From positions 434,001 to 498,000 of the forward strand of contig NZ_CP079107.1 of the NCBI RefSeq assembly GCF_019285735.1: 64,000 bases of DNA. The letters run 5' to 3'. The notes below the pieces were generated by a model that did no database searches, was not told the origin of the DNA, and was given only the letters and a program-made list of their open reading frames with translations. How positions within the stretch are numbered: the stretch's first letter is position 1; every line of letters begins with the position of its first letter. Position numbers and translations under genes: made by a program. Positions 33,539 to 42,752 of the stretch are shown piece by piece. The stretch is from Paeniglutamicibacter sp. Y32M11. GTDB lineage: Bacteria; Actinomycetota; Actinomycetes; Actinomycetales; Micrococcaceae.

Positions 33539-34687
33539 TTAGGCCGCGGGACGCAGCGAGACCATCATGGCCTCCATGGCCAACAACGGAGCCACATTGG
33601 CTCCGATACGCGCCCGGGCCTCGGCAATGGCATCGATCTTCGCGATCGTCGCCTCCGGGTGCGAGGCGTTGGCGTAGGCGTGCAGCGGATCTGAGAGATA
33701 GTCGTTGACCAGCTCGCTCCCGCTCTTGAGCTGCAGCAGCAACACATCGCGGAAGAACGTGGTCAGGTCGATCAGCGAACGATCCAACGCATCGTGGGTG
33801 GCGCGGCGGGCGCGACGCTTCGCATTTTCCTCGAGTGCCTTAAACGCGCTGCGCTGTTGGGGCGGCACCGGGGACTCGGCGTCCAGGCCGAGTGATGTGC
33901 GCAGGGCCGCCGATTCCGCCTCGGCGCGTTCTGCGGCGGACGCGGTGGCCTCGGCGGTGGAGAGTTCCACCAGTTCGGCCGCGGCCATCACCGCATCGGA
34001 GACCGAACGGATGCGCAGTGGTAGCCGCACCGTGGTGTCGCGGCGGCGGCGCGCCTCGGCATCGCGGGCCAGACGCCGTGCAATGCCAATGTGGGATTGG
34101 GAGATGCGTGCGGCAAATTCGGCTTGTTCCGCCGAAAGCCCGTCGCGGCGCACCAGCAGCGCGGCCACCGATTCGCGGGTGGGCACGGCCAGGGACACCG
34201 AACGGCAGCGCGAGCGAATGGTCACCAAGACGTCGGCGGGGGATGGCGCACACAGGATCCACACGGTGTGAGGAGGCGGCTCCTCAATGGATTTGAGCAG
34301 CACGTTGGTGGTGCGCTCGGTCATCCGGTCGGCATCCTCCACGATGATCACTCGCCAGGGCGCGGTGGAAGGCCGGTCCTGCGCCTTGGTGATCAGCTCC
34401 CGGACGTCATCAATCTGGTAATTGACCTTCTCCGTGGCGATCAACGCTACATCCGGATGGGTTCCGGCCAGGACCGTCACACAGGCCTTGCAGACACCGC
34501 AGCCACGTTTTTCCGGGTCGGTGAGTTGGCATTGCAGCGCGGCGGCAAAGGCCCGCGCGGCGTTGGAGCGCCCGGAGCCCGGCGGACCGGTGAACAACCA
34601 AGCGTGTGCCGGGGCCCCCTCGGCCACAGCTCGGCGTAGCGCGGTGATGGCCTTTTCCTGACCGGGCAGGTCCTCCCAGACATCCAC
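33539..34687 (-). CDS. holB: DNA polymerase III subunit delta'
   Basis: 382 residues. The AAA+ clamp-loader fold has a P-loop-like GPPGSGRS (34-41) and a four-cysteine zinc module C53, C63, C66, C69 (as in gamma/tau/delta'). RVIIVEDADRM and LLKSIEEPPPHTVWILCAPS follow. It is part of the clamp-loader complex that loads the sliding clamp during replication. tmk lies 2 bases upstream, which is a common actinobacterial pairing. Confidence 0.95.
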   Translation of the reverse strand: MDVWEDLPGQEKAITALRRAVAEGAPAHAWLFTGPPGSGRSNAARAFAAALQCQLTDPEKRGCGVCKACVTVLAGTHPDVALIATEKVNYQIDDVRELITKAQDRPSTAPWRVIIVEDADRMTERTTNVLLKSIEEPPPHTVWILCAPSPADVLVTIRSRCRSVSLAVPTRESVAALLVRRDGLSAEQAEFAARISQSHIGIARRLARDAEARRRRDTTVRLPLRIRSVSDAVMAAAELVELSTAEATASAAERAEAESAALRTSLGLDAESPVPPQQRSAFKALEENAKRRARRATHDALDRSLIDLTTFFRDVLLLQLKSGSELVNDYLSDPLHAYANASHPEATIAKIDAIAEARARIGANVAPLLAMEAMMVSLRPAA

Positions 34688-34689
34688 GG

Positions 34690-35364
34690 TTAGGACCTTG
34701 GCCCGTTTAATAGATTCGACACGGTGCCAATGATCGCTTCGGCCAGCTCCGTGATGCCGGTGGTGGCATCAAGGACCAAATAGCGCGCCGGTTCCCGGGT
34801 AGCAAAGTGTACAAAGGCGTCGCGGATCAGTAGGTGGAAGGAATCCGGTTCGGATTCCAGACGATCTTCGCTCACCGCTTGTCCGTCCGCGTCAACGATG
34901 CGTCGCGAACGTCCGGCGGCGGGGGAAACATCCAGGAGCACCGTCAGATCCGGCAGCAGCCCGCCGGTGGCAAATTCGTTGATGGCTCGCACGGCATCCT
35001 CGCCGAGTTCCCGGCCGATGCCTTGATACGCCAGGGATGAATCGATGAATCTGTCGCAGATTACCATGGTGCCGGCGGCCAGGGCGGGGCGGATGACCTG
35101 TTCGACGTGAGCGGCACGGGCCGCCGCGTACATCAGTGCCTCGGTGCGCGCATCAACGGTGCCCTGGCCATGGTCAAGAACCAGCGAACGCAATTTCTCC
35201 CCGATGGGGGTGCCACCTGGTTCCCGGGTGTGCAGCACCGTATGGCCGCGATCGCGCAGCGTCTGGGCAAGCAGTGCCGCCTGCGTCGATTTGCCGGCGC
35301 CGTCACCACCTTCAAAGACAATGAAGCGGCCGGTGTGCTGAAGGTTCTGCTGCGCGTCATTCAC
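34690..35364 (-). CDS. tmk: Thymidylate kinase
   Basis: 224 residues from GTG 35364; the longer ORF to 35439 has no family match at its start. P-loop FEGGDGAGKSTQAALLA, DR motif ICDRFIDSSLAYQG and lid-like residues AGRSRRIVDADGQ are present. It phosphorylates dTMP to dTDP. It is the first gene of the tmk-holB unit (2-base gap), divergent from the PLP enzyme. Confidence 0.94.
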   Translation of the reverse strand: MNDAQQNLQHTGRFIVFEGGDGAGKSTQAALLAQTLRDRGHTVLHTREPGGTPIGEKLRSLVLDHGQGTVDARTEALMYAAARAAHVEQVIRPALAAGTMVICDRFIDSSLAYQGIGRELGEDAVRAINEFATGGLLPDLTVLLDVSPAAGRSRRIVDADGQAVSEDRLESEPDSFHLLIRDAFVHFATREPARYLVLDATTGITELAEAIIGTVSNLLNGPRS

Positions 35365-35480
35365 ACCTACCAGCCTATCTTCCCCGTGGCTCGCATCGAG
35401 ACAGGCAAGCGCCGGTGATCCGCTCGAAACCCACGTCATCAGAGTGGGAGCAGCGGGGGTGGGAAGGTAATCTAAAAATC

Positions 35481-36626
35481 ATGACCCGTCCTGATTTCGC
35501 GCCGCTGGCCCCGGACACCGTTGTGGTGTCCGCCGGACGCCCGCCGCATGCCGTTGACCAGCCCGTGAACCCGCCCATCGTGCTTTCCTCCACGTTCTAT
35601 TCGCTGGGTGTGCCCGGCGCGGGAGAAAAGGTGTACGGGCGATTCACGAATCCCACCTGGGATCCGCTGGAAGAAATGATTGCCACGCTCGAGGACTGTG
35701 ATCTGCCGGCCCTGGCTTATGCCTCCGGGATGGCGGCCGTGGCGGCGGGCCTGTCGCTGCTGGCACCCGGGAACACCATCGTGATCCCCTCTCACGCTTA
35801 CAACGGGTCACTGGCCCTGGTCGCCGAACTTGAAGCCACGCTGGGCTTAACCGTTCGCCGGGTGGATCTTGCCGATACCAATGCGGTGCTCGCAGCCCTG
35901 GTGGGAGCCGATATGGCCTGGCTGGAGTCACCCACCAACCCGATGCTTGAGGTCGCCGATTTGCCGGTATTGCTGAAAGCGGCCAAGGACGCGGGAGTCC
36001 TCACGGTGGTGGATAACACCTTCTCCACGCCGCTGCGCCAACGCCCACTGCAGCAAGGTGCGGACGTGGTGGTGCATTCGGCTACCAAGTACATGGGTGG
36101 ACACTCGGATGTGGTCCTCGGTGCCGTGGTGACGCGCAACCCGGAACTACACGCCCGTCTGCACTCCATGCGGACCCTGCACGGTGCGATCCCCGGGCCC
36201 TTTGAGGCCTGGCTGACGTTGCGTGGCATCCGCACCATGGCCCTGCGTCTGGATAAGGCCGAGGCGAACGCCGGGGAACTGGCGCGGCGTCTGGCCGAAC
36301 ACCCCGCCATTTCACTGGTGCGTTACCCGGGCCTGCCGCAGGACCCGGGGTACGCCCGGGCCGCGGAACAGCTGGAGGGTTTTGGTGCGATCATCGGTAT
36401 CGAGATCGCCGCCGGCCCCGAGGCTGCCGATCGGATGCTTGCCGCACTGCAGCTGTGGACCCCCGCCACGTCGCTGGGTGGGGTCGAATCTCTGGCCGAG
36501 AGGCGTCGGCGTCATCCGGGGGAACCGGGCACCGTGCCCGAAAATTTGGTGCGGCTGAGCGTCGGCATCGAAAATGTGGAGGACTTGTATGCCGATCTTC
36601 ACGCGGCGCTGAGCGAATCCCGCTAG
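35481..36626 (+). CDS. Cys/Met metabolism PLP-dependent enzyme (cystathionine gamma-lyase/synthase type)
   Basis: 381 residues from ATG 35481. Fold-type I transsulfuration family: SSTFYSLG ... VYGRFTNPTWDPLEEMIATLE, YASGMAAVAAGLSLL, WLESPTNPMLEV, VVDNTFSTP, and the PLP-lysine in HSATKYMGGHSD. C-terminal TPATSLGGVESLAERR and VRLSVGIENVEDLYADL. It acts on cystathionine or O-acylhomoserine; lyase versus synthase cannot be settled by eye. It lies upstream of a small DUF2516 gene (9-base gap). Confidence 0.93.
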   Translation: MTRPDFAPLAPDTVVVSAGRPPHAVDQPVNPPIVLSSTFYSLGVPGAGEKVYGRFTNPTWDPLEEMIATLEDCDLPALAYASGMAAVAAGLSLLAPGNTIVIPSHAYNGSLALVAELEATLGLTVRRVDLADTNAVLAALVGADMAWLESPTNPMLEVADLPVLLKAAKDAGVLTVVDNTFSTPLRQRPLQQGADVVVHSATKYMGGHSDVVLGAVVTRNPELHARLHSMRTLHGAIPGPFEAWLTLRGIRTMALRLDKAEANAGELARRLAEHPAISLVRYPGLPQDPGYARAAEQLEGFGAIIGIEIAAGPEAADRMLAALQLWTPATSLGGVESLAERRRRHPGEPGTVPENLVRLSVGIENVEDLYADLHAALSESR

Positions 36627-36635
36627 GCTAGAACC

Positions 36636-36941
36636 ATGATTTATGCCCACTTGTTTGACCGTTACCTCATGCTTGCGCTCGGTGTAGTTGCCGTGGTGCT
36701 GGCCGTTATGGCGCTGGCTGACGCGGTCCGGCGTCCGGCAGCCAACTTCCAGCGCGAAAACAAGCGCACCAAGCAGTTCTGGATGGGCATGAGCGCCGCG
36801 GCCACCTTGGTCTGCCTGCTCTCGTTGTTCTCGGGAGGCGGCGGCGGAATGTTCCAGCTCATTGGTGCCTGCATTGCCTGCGTGTATCTGGCGGACGTGA
36901 AGCCGGCGGTTTCCGGCAAGGGCGGCTACTACCCGTACTAG
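36636..36941 (+). CDS. DUF2516 membrane protein
   Basis: 101 residues with two to three hydrophobic helices: LMLALGVVAVVLAVMALADAV (10-30), MGMSAAATLVCLLSLF (50-65), FQLIGACIACVYLADV (73-88). The loop RRPAANFQRENKRTKQFWM is characteristic of DUF2516. Function unknown. It is transcribed directly after the PLP enzyme. Confidence 0.85.
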   Translation: MIYAHLFDRYLMLALGVVAVVLAVMALADAVRRPAANFQRENKRTKQFWMGMSAAATLVCLLSLFSGGGGGMFQLIGACIACVYLADVKPAVSGKGGYYPY

Positions 36942-36979
36942 AGCTGCCGCGGGGCAAACCACCCGCGCAATAGCTTCAC

Positions 36980-37025
36980 AGGGGTGTGATGCGGCGGATT
37001 GCCGCGGCATCACACCCCTTTTTGT
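36980..37025 (+). terminator. Terminator after DUF2516 gene
   Basis: Arms AGGGGTGTGATGC and GCATCACACCCCT with an inner GCGG/CCGC stem, followed by TTTTTG. Confidence 0.85.
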
Positions 37026-37157
37026 GCCTTTTTCCGCTGCAGTAAATGGCCGCCACGGCCACCTGCCCACGCCGTTGATCGGCGTCGACAGCGGCGAATC
37101 GAAATGGGGACACCCGGCAGGTGTGGCGCTCACGGAGCGCTACGCTACCCCGATTTT

Positions 37158-38831
37158 TTACCCGGAACCGATCATCGGCGAGTCATCGGCCAGCGCGGTG
37201 GCCTCCAGCCGGTCTCCCGGACCCACCAGCAGCAGGATCCGCCGCGCACCGTGGCCGCGCAGGCTCTGGAGGACCTGCTCCACGGAGAGCGTCGCACCGG
37301 CCGGCTCATGGCGCAGCAGCACCATGACATGGGCGCCGGTGTGCGCCCGGATCACCGCGGCGAGATCCGGGGCATCGGCACCGGCCACCAGCACCACCTC
37401 GGAGAGACCGAGGTGGGGTCTGCTCCCCGGGACGCCCGGCGCTTCGGCGTGCTCGGTGAGCTCACGGGCATGGCGCCACAGCACAAAGTGGTAGCCGGCC
37501 ACCAGAGCCGTGGCGAGTAGCAAGCCCACCGGCGCCCTGACGCGCTCAAGCAGTCCCGAGGTACTCGCATCCCCCAAGATGAACTCAAAGAGCCGGAAGC
37601 CGATCACCAGCAGCGTCACCAGGGATACCACCGCGCTGATTCCAAAGACCAGAACTAGATAGATGCGCCGACCTTGCTGGTCAAAGGACCGGGCCGGACG
37701 CCACGAGAACCACCACAACGGACCGCCCACGGCCAACGAACTGAGCCCAGCCAAGAGCAGCTGCAACGAATCGGTGCCGCCCAAATGGGTGGTGACCGTG
37801 GACAGCCCCGCGTTCACCACCACGCCTAGACCGGAAGCCCACGCGATCAGGGTGATCCCGGAAATGGCGAGTCCGGCGGCCGTGGGAAGAGGTGCCGGGC
37901 GGTTACTCACGATCCTTGCGTGGTAGAGCCAGGAGAGCAGCCCCAGCAAAGCCGCAGCCAGCGCCTCGGGGGCAGGATCCAACAAGATGGGCAGCGGATC
38001 GCTGCGATCCAGCCCCAACCGCAGCAGCACAAAAAGCACCATCCCCACACCGCCCAGGGCCAAGATGCTCGAGACCCCCACTCCCAGGGACACCACCGCT
38101 ACCCCGGCCAGAGCCGTGTGCAGGGTGCTGGCCCCAGAGCGGAACCAATGCCACCACCAGATCACCGCTCCGCCAACGGCCCACACCAAAAGTCCTAGGG
38201 CGCCGCGCCACCAGGGGCTCCCAACCACGGCCAGCTCCTCGTGCACCCCCAGCGCTCGGTCAAAGAGCAGCCCCAAGGCGTTGCTGGCGGCCCCAAGCCC
38301 AAGAACCAACCCGAACGCCCAACCGAGGAGCGTGGGCACCGTGGCCAAGGCCACCGGCCCGCGCGTGCTGTGGGCCAGCATCCACCGATGCCACCACCAC
38401 ACCGCTGCCCAGCCCAGCCCCTGCCCCAGCGACGTCTTGACGTTTCCGGTGTCCCCACCGATCCAGTGAGCCAATCCACTGAGGATGAAACTGGAGGCGG
38501 TGATCAGCGAGGTGATGTACATGGCGGAGAAATAAATCCCCCAGGCCGTGGAGCGCCGTTCCGCCGGAGAGCGCAGCAGTCGCCAGCTGGCCCAGAAGGC
38601 TATGGCGCCCAGCGGGCCGCCCACCAAGGTGAGAGCCAGTGCAAGCGCCAGCGAGGAAGAGTCCGCGGCAACCAGCACATCGCCGGCGGTAAACGCCCAG
38701 CCCAAGAGCGAGCCAACGCCGGAGGCGGTGAGGGAGAGAAGAGCAAAGAGCAAGATGAACAAGATGATGCGGCGCAGTGTGCCTAAGGCTGGAGCCACCG
38801 GACGGCTGCCCGTTTGATGGTCGGCGCTCAT
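37158..38831 (-). CDS. DUF5671-type polytopic membrane protein
   Basis: 557 residues. Eleven or so hydrophobic segments span residues 20-450, several with WWHRW/WWHW and WLYHARIV motifs repeated after helices (residues about 160, 220, 305), the DUF5671 mark. A C-terminal soluble part from about 465 (GLSEVVLVAGADAPDLAAVIRAHTGAHVMVLLRHEP ... GARRILLLVGPGD) reads as an alpha/beta domain. Its ATG lies in an ATGA overlap with the upstream lipoprotein-like gene, so the two act together. Function unknown. Confidence 0.78.
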   Translation of the reverse strand: MSADHQTGSRPVAPALGTLRRIILFILLFALLSLTASGVGSLLGWAFTAGDVLVAADSSSLALALALTLVGGPLGAIAFWASWRLLRSPAERRSTAWGIYFSAMYITSLITASSFILSGLAHWIGGDTGNVKTSLGQGLGWAAVWWWHRWMLAHSTRGPVALATVPTLLGWAFGLVLGLGAASNALGLLFDRALGVHEELAVVGSPWWRGALGLLVWAVGGAVIWWWHWFRSGASTLHTALAGVAVVSLGVGVSSILALGGVGMVLFVLLRLGLDRSDPLPILLDPAPEALAAALLGLLSWLYHARIVSNRPAPLPTAAGLAISGITLIAWASGLGVVVNAGLSTVTTHLGGTDSLQLLLAGLSSLAVGGPLWWFSWRPARSFDQQGRRIYLVLVFGISAVVSLVTLLVIGFRLFEFILGDASTSGLLERVRAPVGLLLATALVAGYHFVLWRHARELTEHAEAPGVPGSRPHLGLSEVVLVAGADAPDLAAVIRAHTGAHVMVLLRHEPAGATLSVEQVLQSLRGHGARRILLLVGPGDRLEATALADDSPMIGSG

Positions 38832-39295
38832 GGTTTGAGTCCCTCATCTGCACAGACCAACAGGGGCCACGGCGCACTGGAGATGCGCCAGGCACCAGCA
38901 ACCAGGTCTAACTCGAAGGATTCCTCGTTAGCGTATTCGGGGCTGCCGAAGGGTCCCGAGACGTTGCTGTAGGAAATGGAAACTACCACGTCGGCGGTGG
39001 CTTCGTGCTGGGTGGTGCGCACCAGAGCAACCCTGATATTTCGCTCGGGGGCCACCGATTCGTACCCATCGCAGCGTTTGTCGTCTACATCGGTGAGAAA
39101 TTCGCGCGCGGTGTCCTCGTCGCCGCTCACCACGGCGGTGACATACCCCTGAACCACGCCGGCAGGACTGTGCGCATCAAGCGGTTTCGACGCACCACGG
39201 GTCAAGACAACAACCAGCGATACCAGCACCAACAATACGATCACGCACAGCAGGATCAGCACTTGCTTTCCGCTCCGTGCAGCACCAGGGACCAT
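38828..39295 (-). CDS. Membrane-anchored NTF2-like hypothetical protein
   Basis: 155 residues. One N-terminal helix (VLILLCVIVLLVLVSLVVVL, 12-31), then an extracellular domain: SPAGVVQGYVTAVVSGDEDTAREFL ... HEATADVVVSISYSNVSG ... EESFELDLVAGAWRISSAPWPLLV. This helix-plus-curved-sheet order is NTF2/DUF4878-like. It ends in an ATGA overlap with the DUF5671 gene, so the two are coupled. Confidence 0.75.
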   Translation of the reverse strand: MVPGAARSGKQVLILLCVIVLLVLVSLVVVLTRGASKPLDAHSPAGVVQGYVTAVVSGDEDTAREFLTDVDDKRCDGYESVAPERNIRVALVRTTQHEATADVVVSISYSNVSGPFGSPEYANEESFELDLVAGAWRISSAPWPLLVCADEGLKP

Positions 39296-39361
39296 GGCTC
39301 AATTATCTATCTACCAGAGCACTTCTGTACCTCTGGTCGGCACGGCTATATCCGCTGCCGA

Positions 39362-40219
39362 CTAGTTCTCCTCGATGCGGGCCAGGGCTCCGCTGCGCGG
39401 TGCCACGGCGTCCCACAAAACCGTCATTTCGCCCAAGCGCCAGCGTGCTGCCGAATCGCAGATGGGCCATCCGGCTTCACGAAGCGCGCGGCACATGGCC
39501 ACAAAGCGTTGACTGTTTCCGAAGGTGGCCAGTGGGGAAGCGGTTAACCAGGCGGCATCGGCGGCACCAAGAAATTCATGAATGCGTTCCCCGGTGATGT
39601 TGCGGTGAATCAGTGCCTTGGGCAGTCGCTCGGCCACATCGGAGGGTAGCTCGAAGGCGCCAAAACGCAGTGAGATACTCAGGGTTTGGGGGCCGTCCTT
39701 GGTCACCGCTACCCAACTGCTGCGCCGGCCGATCTCATCGCAGGTGCCCTCGATCAGCACACCGGTGGTGGTGAGGCGCGAGGCCATGGTGTCCCAGATG
39801 CCCGGCACATCCGCCTCGTCATACTGCCGCAGCACATTAAAGGCGCGGATCACGCTCACCTGAGCAGCAACGGGGATTTCGAAGCCGCCGAGCATAAAGT
39901 CCAGACCCTCGAGTTCAAGAGCCGCACCGCGGGCCACCCGTTCGGGTTCAATCTCGATGCCAACAACACGTGCAGACGGCGACACGGCGCGAATGCGCTC
40001 GAAGAATTCAACAGCGGTTCTCGGGGATGCCCCATAGCCAAGATCCACGGCGATGGGCGGGGCGCCGGTGACCGCGGGGCGCAGGCGCCAGCCCTGGGGT
40101 CCGGTTAACCAACGGTCAACGCGGCGCATGCGATTGGGGTTCGTGGTTCCGCGGGTGGTATTACCCAGAGGGCGACCGGTCCGGGACCGTCCGCCAAGCC
40201 GAGTCGCTTTCTGAACCAT
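39362..40219 (-). CDS. SAM-dependent methyltransferase
   Basis: 285 residues from ATG 40219 (a 15-residue longer ORF is possible). The N-terminal 30 residues are basic. The SAM-binding loop is AVDLGYGASPRTAVEFF, followed by acidic VVGIEIEPERV and VIRAFNVLRQYDEADV. A later region includes LHRNITGERIHEFLG-like sequence. The substrate is unknown. It is divergent from gpmA with a 86-base gap. Confidence 0.8.
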   Translation of the reverse strand: MVQKATRLGGRSRTGRPLGNTTRGTTNPNRMRRVDRWLTGPQGWRLRPAVTGAPPIAVDLGYGASPRTAVEFFERIRAVSPSARVVGIEIEPERVARGAALELEGLDFMLGGFEIPVAAQVSVIRAFNVLRQYDEADVPGIWDTMASRLTTTGVLIEGTCDEIGRRSSWVAVTKDGPQTLSISLRFGAFELPSDVAERLPKALIHRNITGERIHEFLGAADAAWLTASPLATFGNSQRFVAMCRALREAGWPICDSAARWRLGEMTVLWDAVAPRSGALARIEEN

Positions 40220-40305
40220 TGCTTCAAGCCTAAAGTGTCGCGCACCGCGCCGGGAACACGTCACGGAATAAAGTAAGGCACTTCACGCGTCCTAGAATGG
40301 GAACT

Positions 40306-41049
40306 ATGACTTACACCCTGATCCTGCTGCGCCACGGGCAAAGCGAGTGGAACGAAAAGAACCTGTTCACCGGTTGGTACGACGTATCGCTCACCGAGAA
40401 AGGCCGTGCCGAAGCTACCCGCGGAGGCCAGCTGCTCACCGAGGCAGGACTGGTCCCGGCCGTCCTGCACACCTCGCTGCTCAAGCGCGCCATCATCACC
40501 GCCAACCTGGCCCTCGAAGCGGCTGACTTGTCCTGGATCCCGGTCAAGCGCAACTGGCGCCTGAACGAGCGTCACTATGGTGCGCTGCAGGGCAAGGACA
40601 AGGCGGCAACCCTGGCCGAATACGGCGAGGAGCAGTTTATGGAATGGCGTCGTAGCTACGACACCCCGCCGCCGCCGCTGAATGATGACTCGGAGTTCAG
40701 CCAGATCAACGATCCGCGGTATGCGGATCTCGGTGATGCTGCCCCGCGCACCGAATGCCTCAAGGATGTTCTGGATCGTATGCTCCCGTACTGGGAAAAT
40801 GAGATCAAGGCCGACCTAGTCGCCAGCAAGACGGTACTGGTCACCGCGCACGGCAACTCGCTGCGCGCACTGGTTAAGCACCTCGATGGCATCAGCGACG
40901 AGGACATCGCGTCGCTGAACATCCCCACCGGCATCCCGCTGGTCTACGAATTGAATGAGGACTTCACCCCGGTCACCCGCGGCGGACAGTACCTTGATGC
41001 CGACGCAGCCGCCGACGCCATCAAGGCCGTAGCCAACCAGGGCCGCTAA
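40306..41049 (+). CDS. gpmA: 2,3-bisphosphoglycerate-dependent phosphoglycerate mutase
   Basis: 247 residues from ATG 40306. RHG motif [10 protein letters not shown] with phospho-His, [22 protein letters not shown], and second His in [10 protein letters not shown]. It interconverts 3- and 2-phosphoglycerate in glycolysis and gluconeogenesis. A TAGAAT box 6-7 bases before the ATG suggests a leaderless transcript. It ends at a strong terminator. Confidence 0.96.
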   Translation: MTYTLILLRHGQSEWNEKNLFTGWYDVSLTEKGRAEATRGGQLLTEAGLVPAVLHTSLLKRAIITANLALEAADLSWIPVKRNWRLNERHYGALQGKDKAATLAEYGEEQFMEWRRSYDTPPPPLNDDSEFSQINDPRYADLGDAAPRTECLKDVLDRMLPYWENEIKADLVASKTVLVTAHGNSLRALVKHLDGISDEDIASLNIPTGIPLVYELNEDFTPVTRGGQYLDADAAADAIKAVANQGR

Positions 41050-41098
41050 GCCACCGGCTCTTACCTCGCCCCGAGATCACCATCCCAGGGGCAGCTAG

Positions 41099-41157
41099 CG
41101 GGGCCCTGCGCCGGCACTCCACTATTTTGTGGCGGTGCTGGGGCAGGGCCCCTTTTG
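41099..41157 (+). terminator. Terminator after gpmA
   Basis: Arms CGGGGCCCTGC and GCAGGGCCCC with an inner CCGGCAC/GTGCTGG stem, then TTTTG. Confidence 0.85.
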
Positions 41158-41334
41158 CGTTAAGCACGCCGTGGTCCGGGCACTGCCCGCGGACTAACTC
41201 AGCAGGGCTTTGGGCTCCTTCGAGGAGACGCGCGCACTGTGCCGTGGGCCATGAAGAAAGCGTGAAGAAGTGGGGCCAAAAGGTATGCCTTGTCACAATC
41301 TGTGCGCGAGAGGCGTAAAAACAGCCCCTGGCAC

Positions 41335-41362
41335 TTGCACACTCGGGTTCATGCTGTACTGT
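41335..41362 (+). promoter_or_regulatory. Promoter of DUF4193 gene
   Basis: TTGCAC, 16-base spacer, TACTGT; the predicted start lies about 36 bases before the GTG start codon. Confidence 0.5.
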
Positions 41363-41404
41363 GTCGTCTCGACGTACCCCTGAATCACGTAAGGATTGCA
41401 TTTC

Positions 41405-41707
41405 GTGGCAACTGATTATGACGAGGTCCGGCCCGACGTAGCCGAGGCCCGTAAAGCCTCCCTGGAAGCGGTAAAGTCCGCCAACGCCCCCGACGCACGT
41501 AGCGTGTCCCGGGACCTAGACGAGGAAGATACCTCGGATGGTGTTGAACTGGCCGGTGCCGACCTGTCGAACGAGGAACTGACGGTTACCGTCATTCCGC
41601 AGAAGGAAGACGAGTTCCTTTGCGGATCCTGCTTCCTGATCCGCCACCGCACGCTGCTGGCGCGCGAGTCCAATGGCGTGGCCTACTGCCGCGACTGCGA
41701 GGGGTAA
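41405..41707 (+). CDS. DUF4193 zinc-ribbon protein
   Basis: 100 residues from GTG 41405 (AGGA 9 bases upstream; the TTG at 41396 is less likely). Acidic N-terminal two thirds (ATDYDEVRPDVAEARKASLEAV ... DLDEEDTSDGVELAGADLS) and a C-terminal CxxC...CxxC ribbon: CGSCFLIRHRTLLARESNGVAYCRDCEG. The family is actinobacteria-specific (M. tuberculosis Rv2699c) and essential-like in some species; its role is unknown, possibly RNA polymerase or ribosome binding. Confidence 0.9.
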   Translation: MATDYDEVRPDVAEARKASLEAVKSANAPDARSVSRDLDEEDTSDGVELAGADLSNEELTVTVIPQKEDEFLCGSCFLIRHRTLLARESNGVAYCRDCEG

Positions 41708-41854
41708 GGAGCCGACTCGGCTTCCTGCGCCACGAACACCGCCGCTGCACCGTAATTCCCCGCTGGCCCTTGGGTCACCGGTGAGATACGTGTGGCGGTT
41801 TGGCGTTTAAATGGCACCTCGGTGCGTTTGGCGGAGCCGAAGAACGCTATTAAC

Positions 41855-41892
41855 AAGGAAGCGAGCCCGCCGAATGGCGGGCTCGCTTCCTT
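41855..41892. terminator. Bidirectional terminator, 17-bp perfect stem
   Basis: Arms AAGGAAGCGAGCCCGCC and GGCGGGCTCGCTTCCTT around GAAT. It lies between convergent DUF4193 and phoU genes. The loop GAAT recurs in the tRNA-Ser terminator at 24227-24230. Confidence 0.85.
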
Positions 41893-41911
41893 AGTACTGG
41901 ACTTTAATGGT

Positions 41912-42571
41912 TTAGAAGAGCGAGATATCCGGATCCCACTCGCCGGTCACCAGGTAGGAAACCTTGCGAGCAACAGACACCCCGTGATCGCCGAAGCGCT
42001 CTAGGTAGCGGCTGGTCAGGGTGACATCGGCGGTCATCGGTCCGGAGTAGGTCCACTCGGGTGCCGCCACGATGCGGAAGATCGAGGCATGCAGCTCATC
42101 AATCTTGGTATTCAGCTCGATGATCTCGCGTGCCAGCGACAGATCGCGGGTGTCCAGCAGCTGACCGACCTTGCCGACGATCTGAATGTCGAGCTCTGCC
42201 ATGGCCTTGAAGGTGGGGGCGATGGATTCGGGAACAACCTGCTGCGGGAAGCGCAGGCGAGCCAGCTGGGCGACGTGGCGAGCCAAATCTCCCATGCGTT
42301 CCAGCGAGGCACTCATGCGCAACGAACCGACGATCATCCGCAGGTCCGAGGCCACCGGGCCCTGGAGCGCCAAGACGTCGATGGCGCGCTCGTCCAGCTG
42401 GTTCTGCAGGAAATCAATTTTCGCGTCCTCGGCGATAACTTCCTGCGCCAGCTCGATATCCGCATTCGCAAACGACTCGTAGGCGCGATCCATCGCCGAA
42501 GCCACCAAACGTGACATCTCGATGAGTTCTTCTCCGATTTGCTGCAGATCGGCCTGGAAAACCTTACGCAC
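41912..42571 (-). CDS. phoU: Phosphate signalling protein PhoU
   Basis: 219 residues from GTG; AAAGGA 8 bases upstream. Two three-helix bundles with metal-binding ExxxD motifs: LERMGDLARHVAQLA and LERFGDHGVSVARKVSYLV. It couples the PstSCAB phosphate transporter to SenX3, turning the signal off when phosphate is plentiful. It is divergent from senX3-regX3, its partner system; the shared intergenic region holds a PHO-box-like array. Confidence 0.96.
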   Translation of the reverse strand: MRKVFQADLQQIGEELIEMSRLVASAMDRAYESFANADIELAQEVIAEDAKIDFLQNQLDERAIDVLALQGPVASDLRMIVGSLRMSASLERMGDLARHVAQLARLRFPQQVVPESIAPTFKAMAELDIQIVGKVGQLLDTRDLSLAREIIELNTKIDELHASIFRIVAAPEWTYSGPMTADVTLTSRYLERFGDHGVSVARKVSYLVTGEWDPDISLF

Positions 42572-42651
42572 GCGGGCGTCCTTTCACTACGGTGGAGCAC
42601 CGCGTCCGGCACGGACCACGGAACTGTTCATGTCCATTGTTACAGCACCGG

Positions 42652-42702
42652 GTGAACCGATCACTCCAACGAAGTGAACGTTTCGTGAACGCGTCGTATA
42701 AA
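42652..42702 (+). promoter_or_regulatory. PHO-box-like array and senX3 promoter
   Basis: GTGAAC occurs at 42652, 42674 and 42685, spaced by exactly 22 and 11 bases, the 11-bp direct-repeat period of actinobacterial PhoP/RegX3 sites. The last repeat ends 6 bases before TATAAA (42697-42702), so it takes the -35 position, as in Pho-activated promoters. The senX3 start is 50 bases further on. Confidence 0.75.
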
Positions 42703-42752
42703 CACGCGTAAGTGCACGGATCGCGGGCACCGCCACCGTTAGGCTAGGAGGC

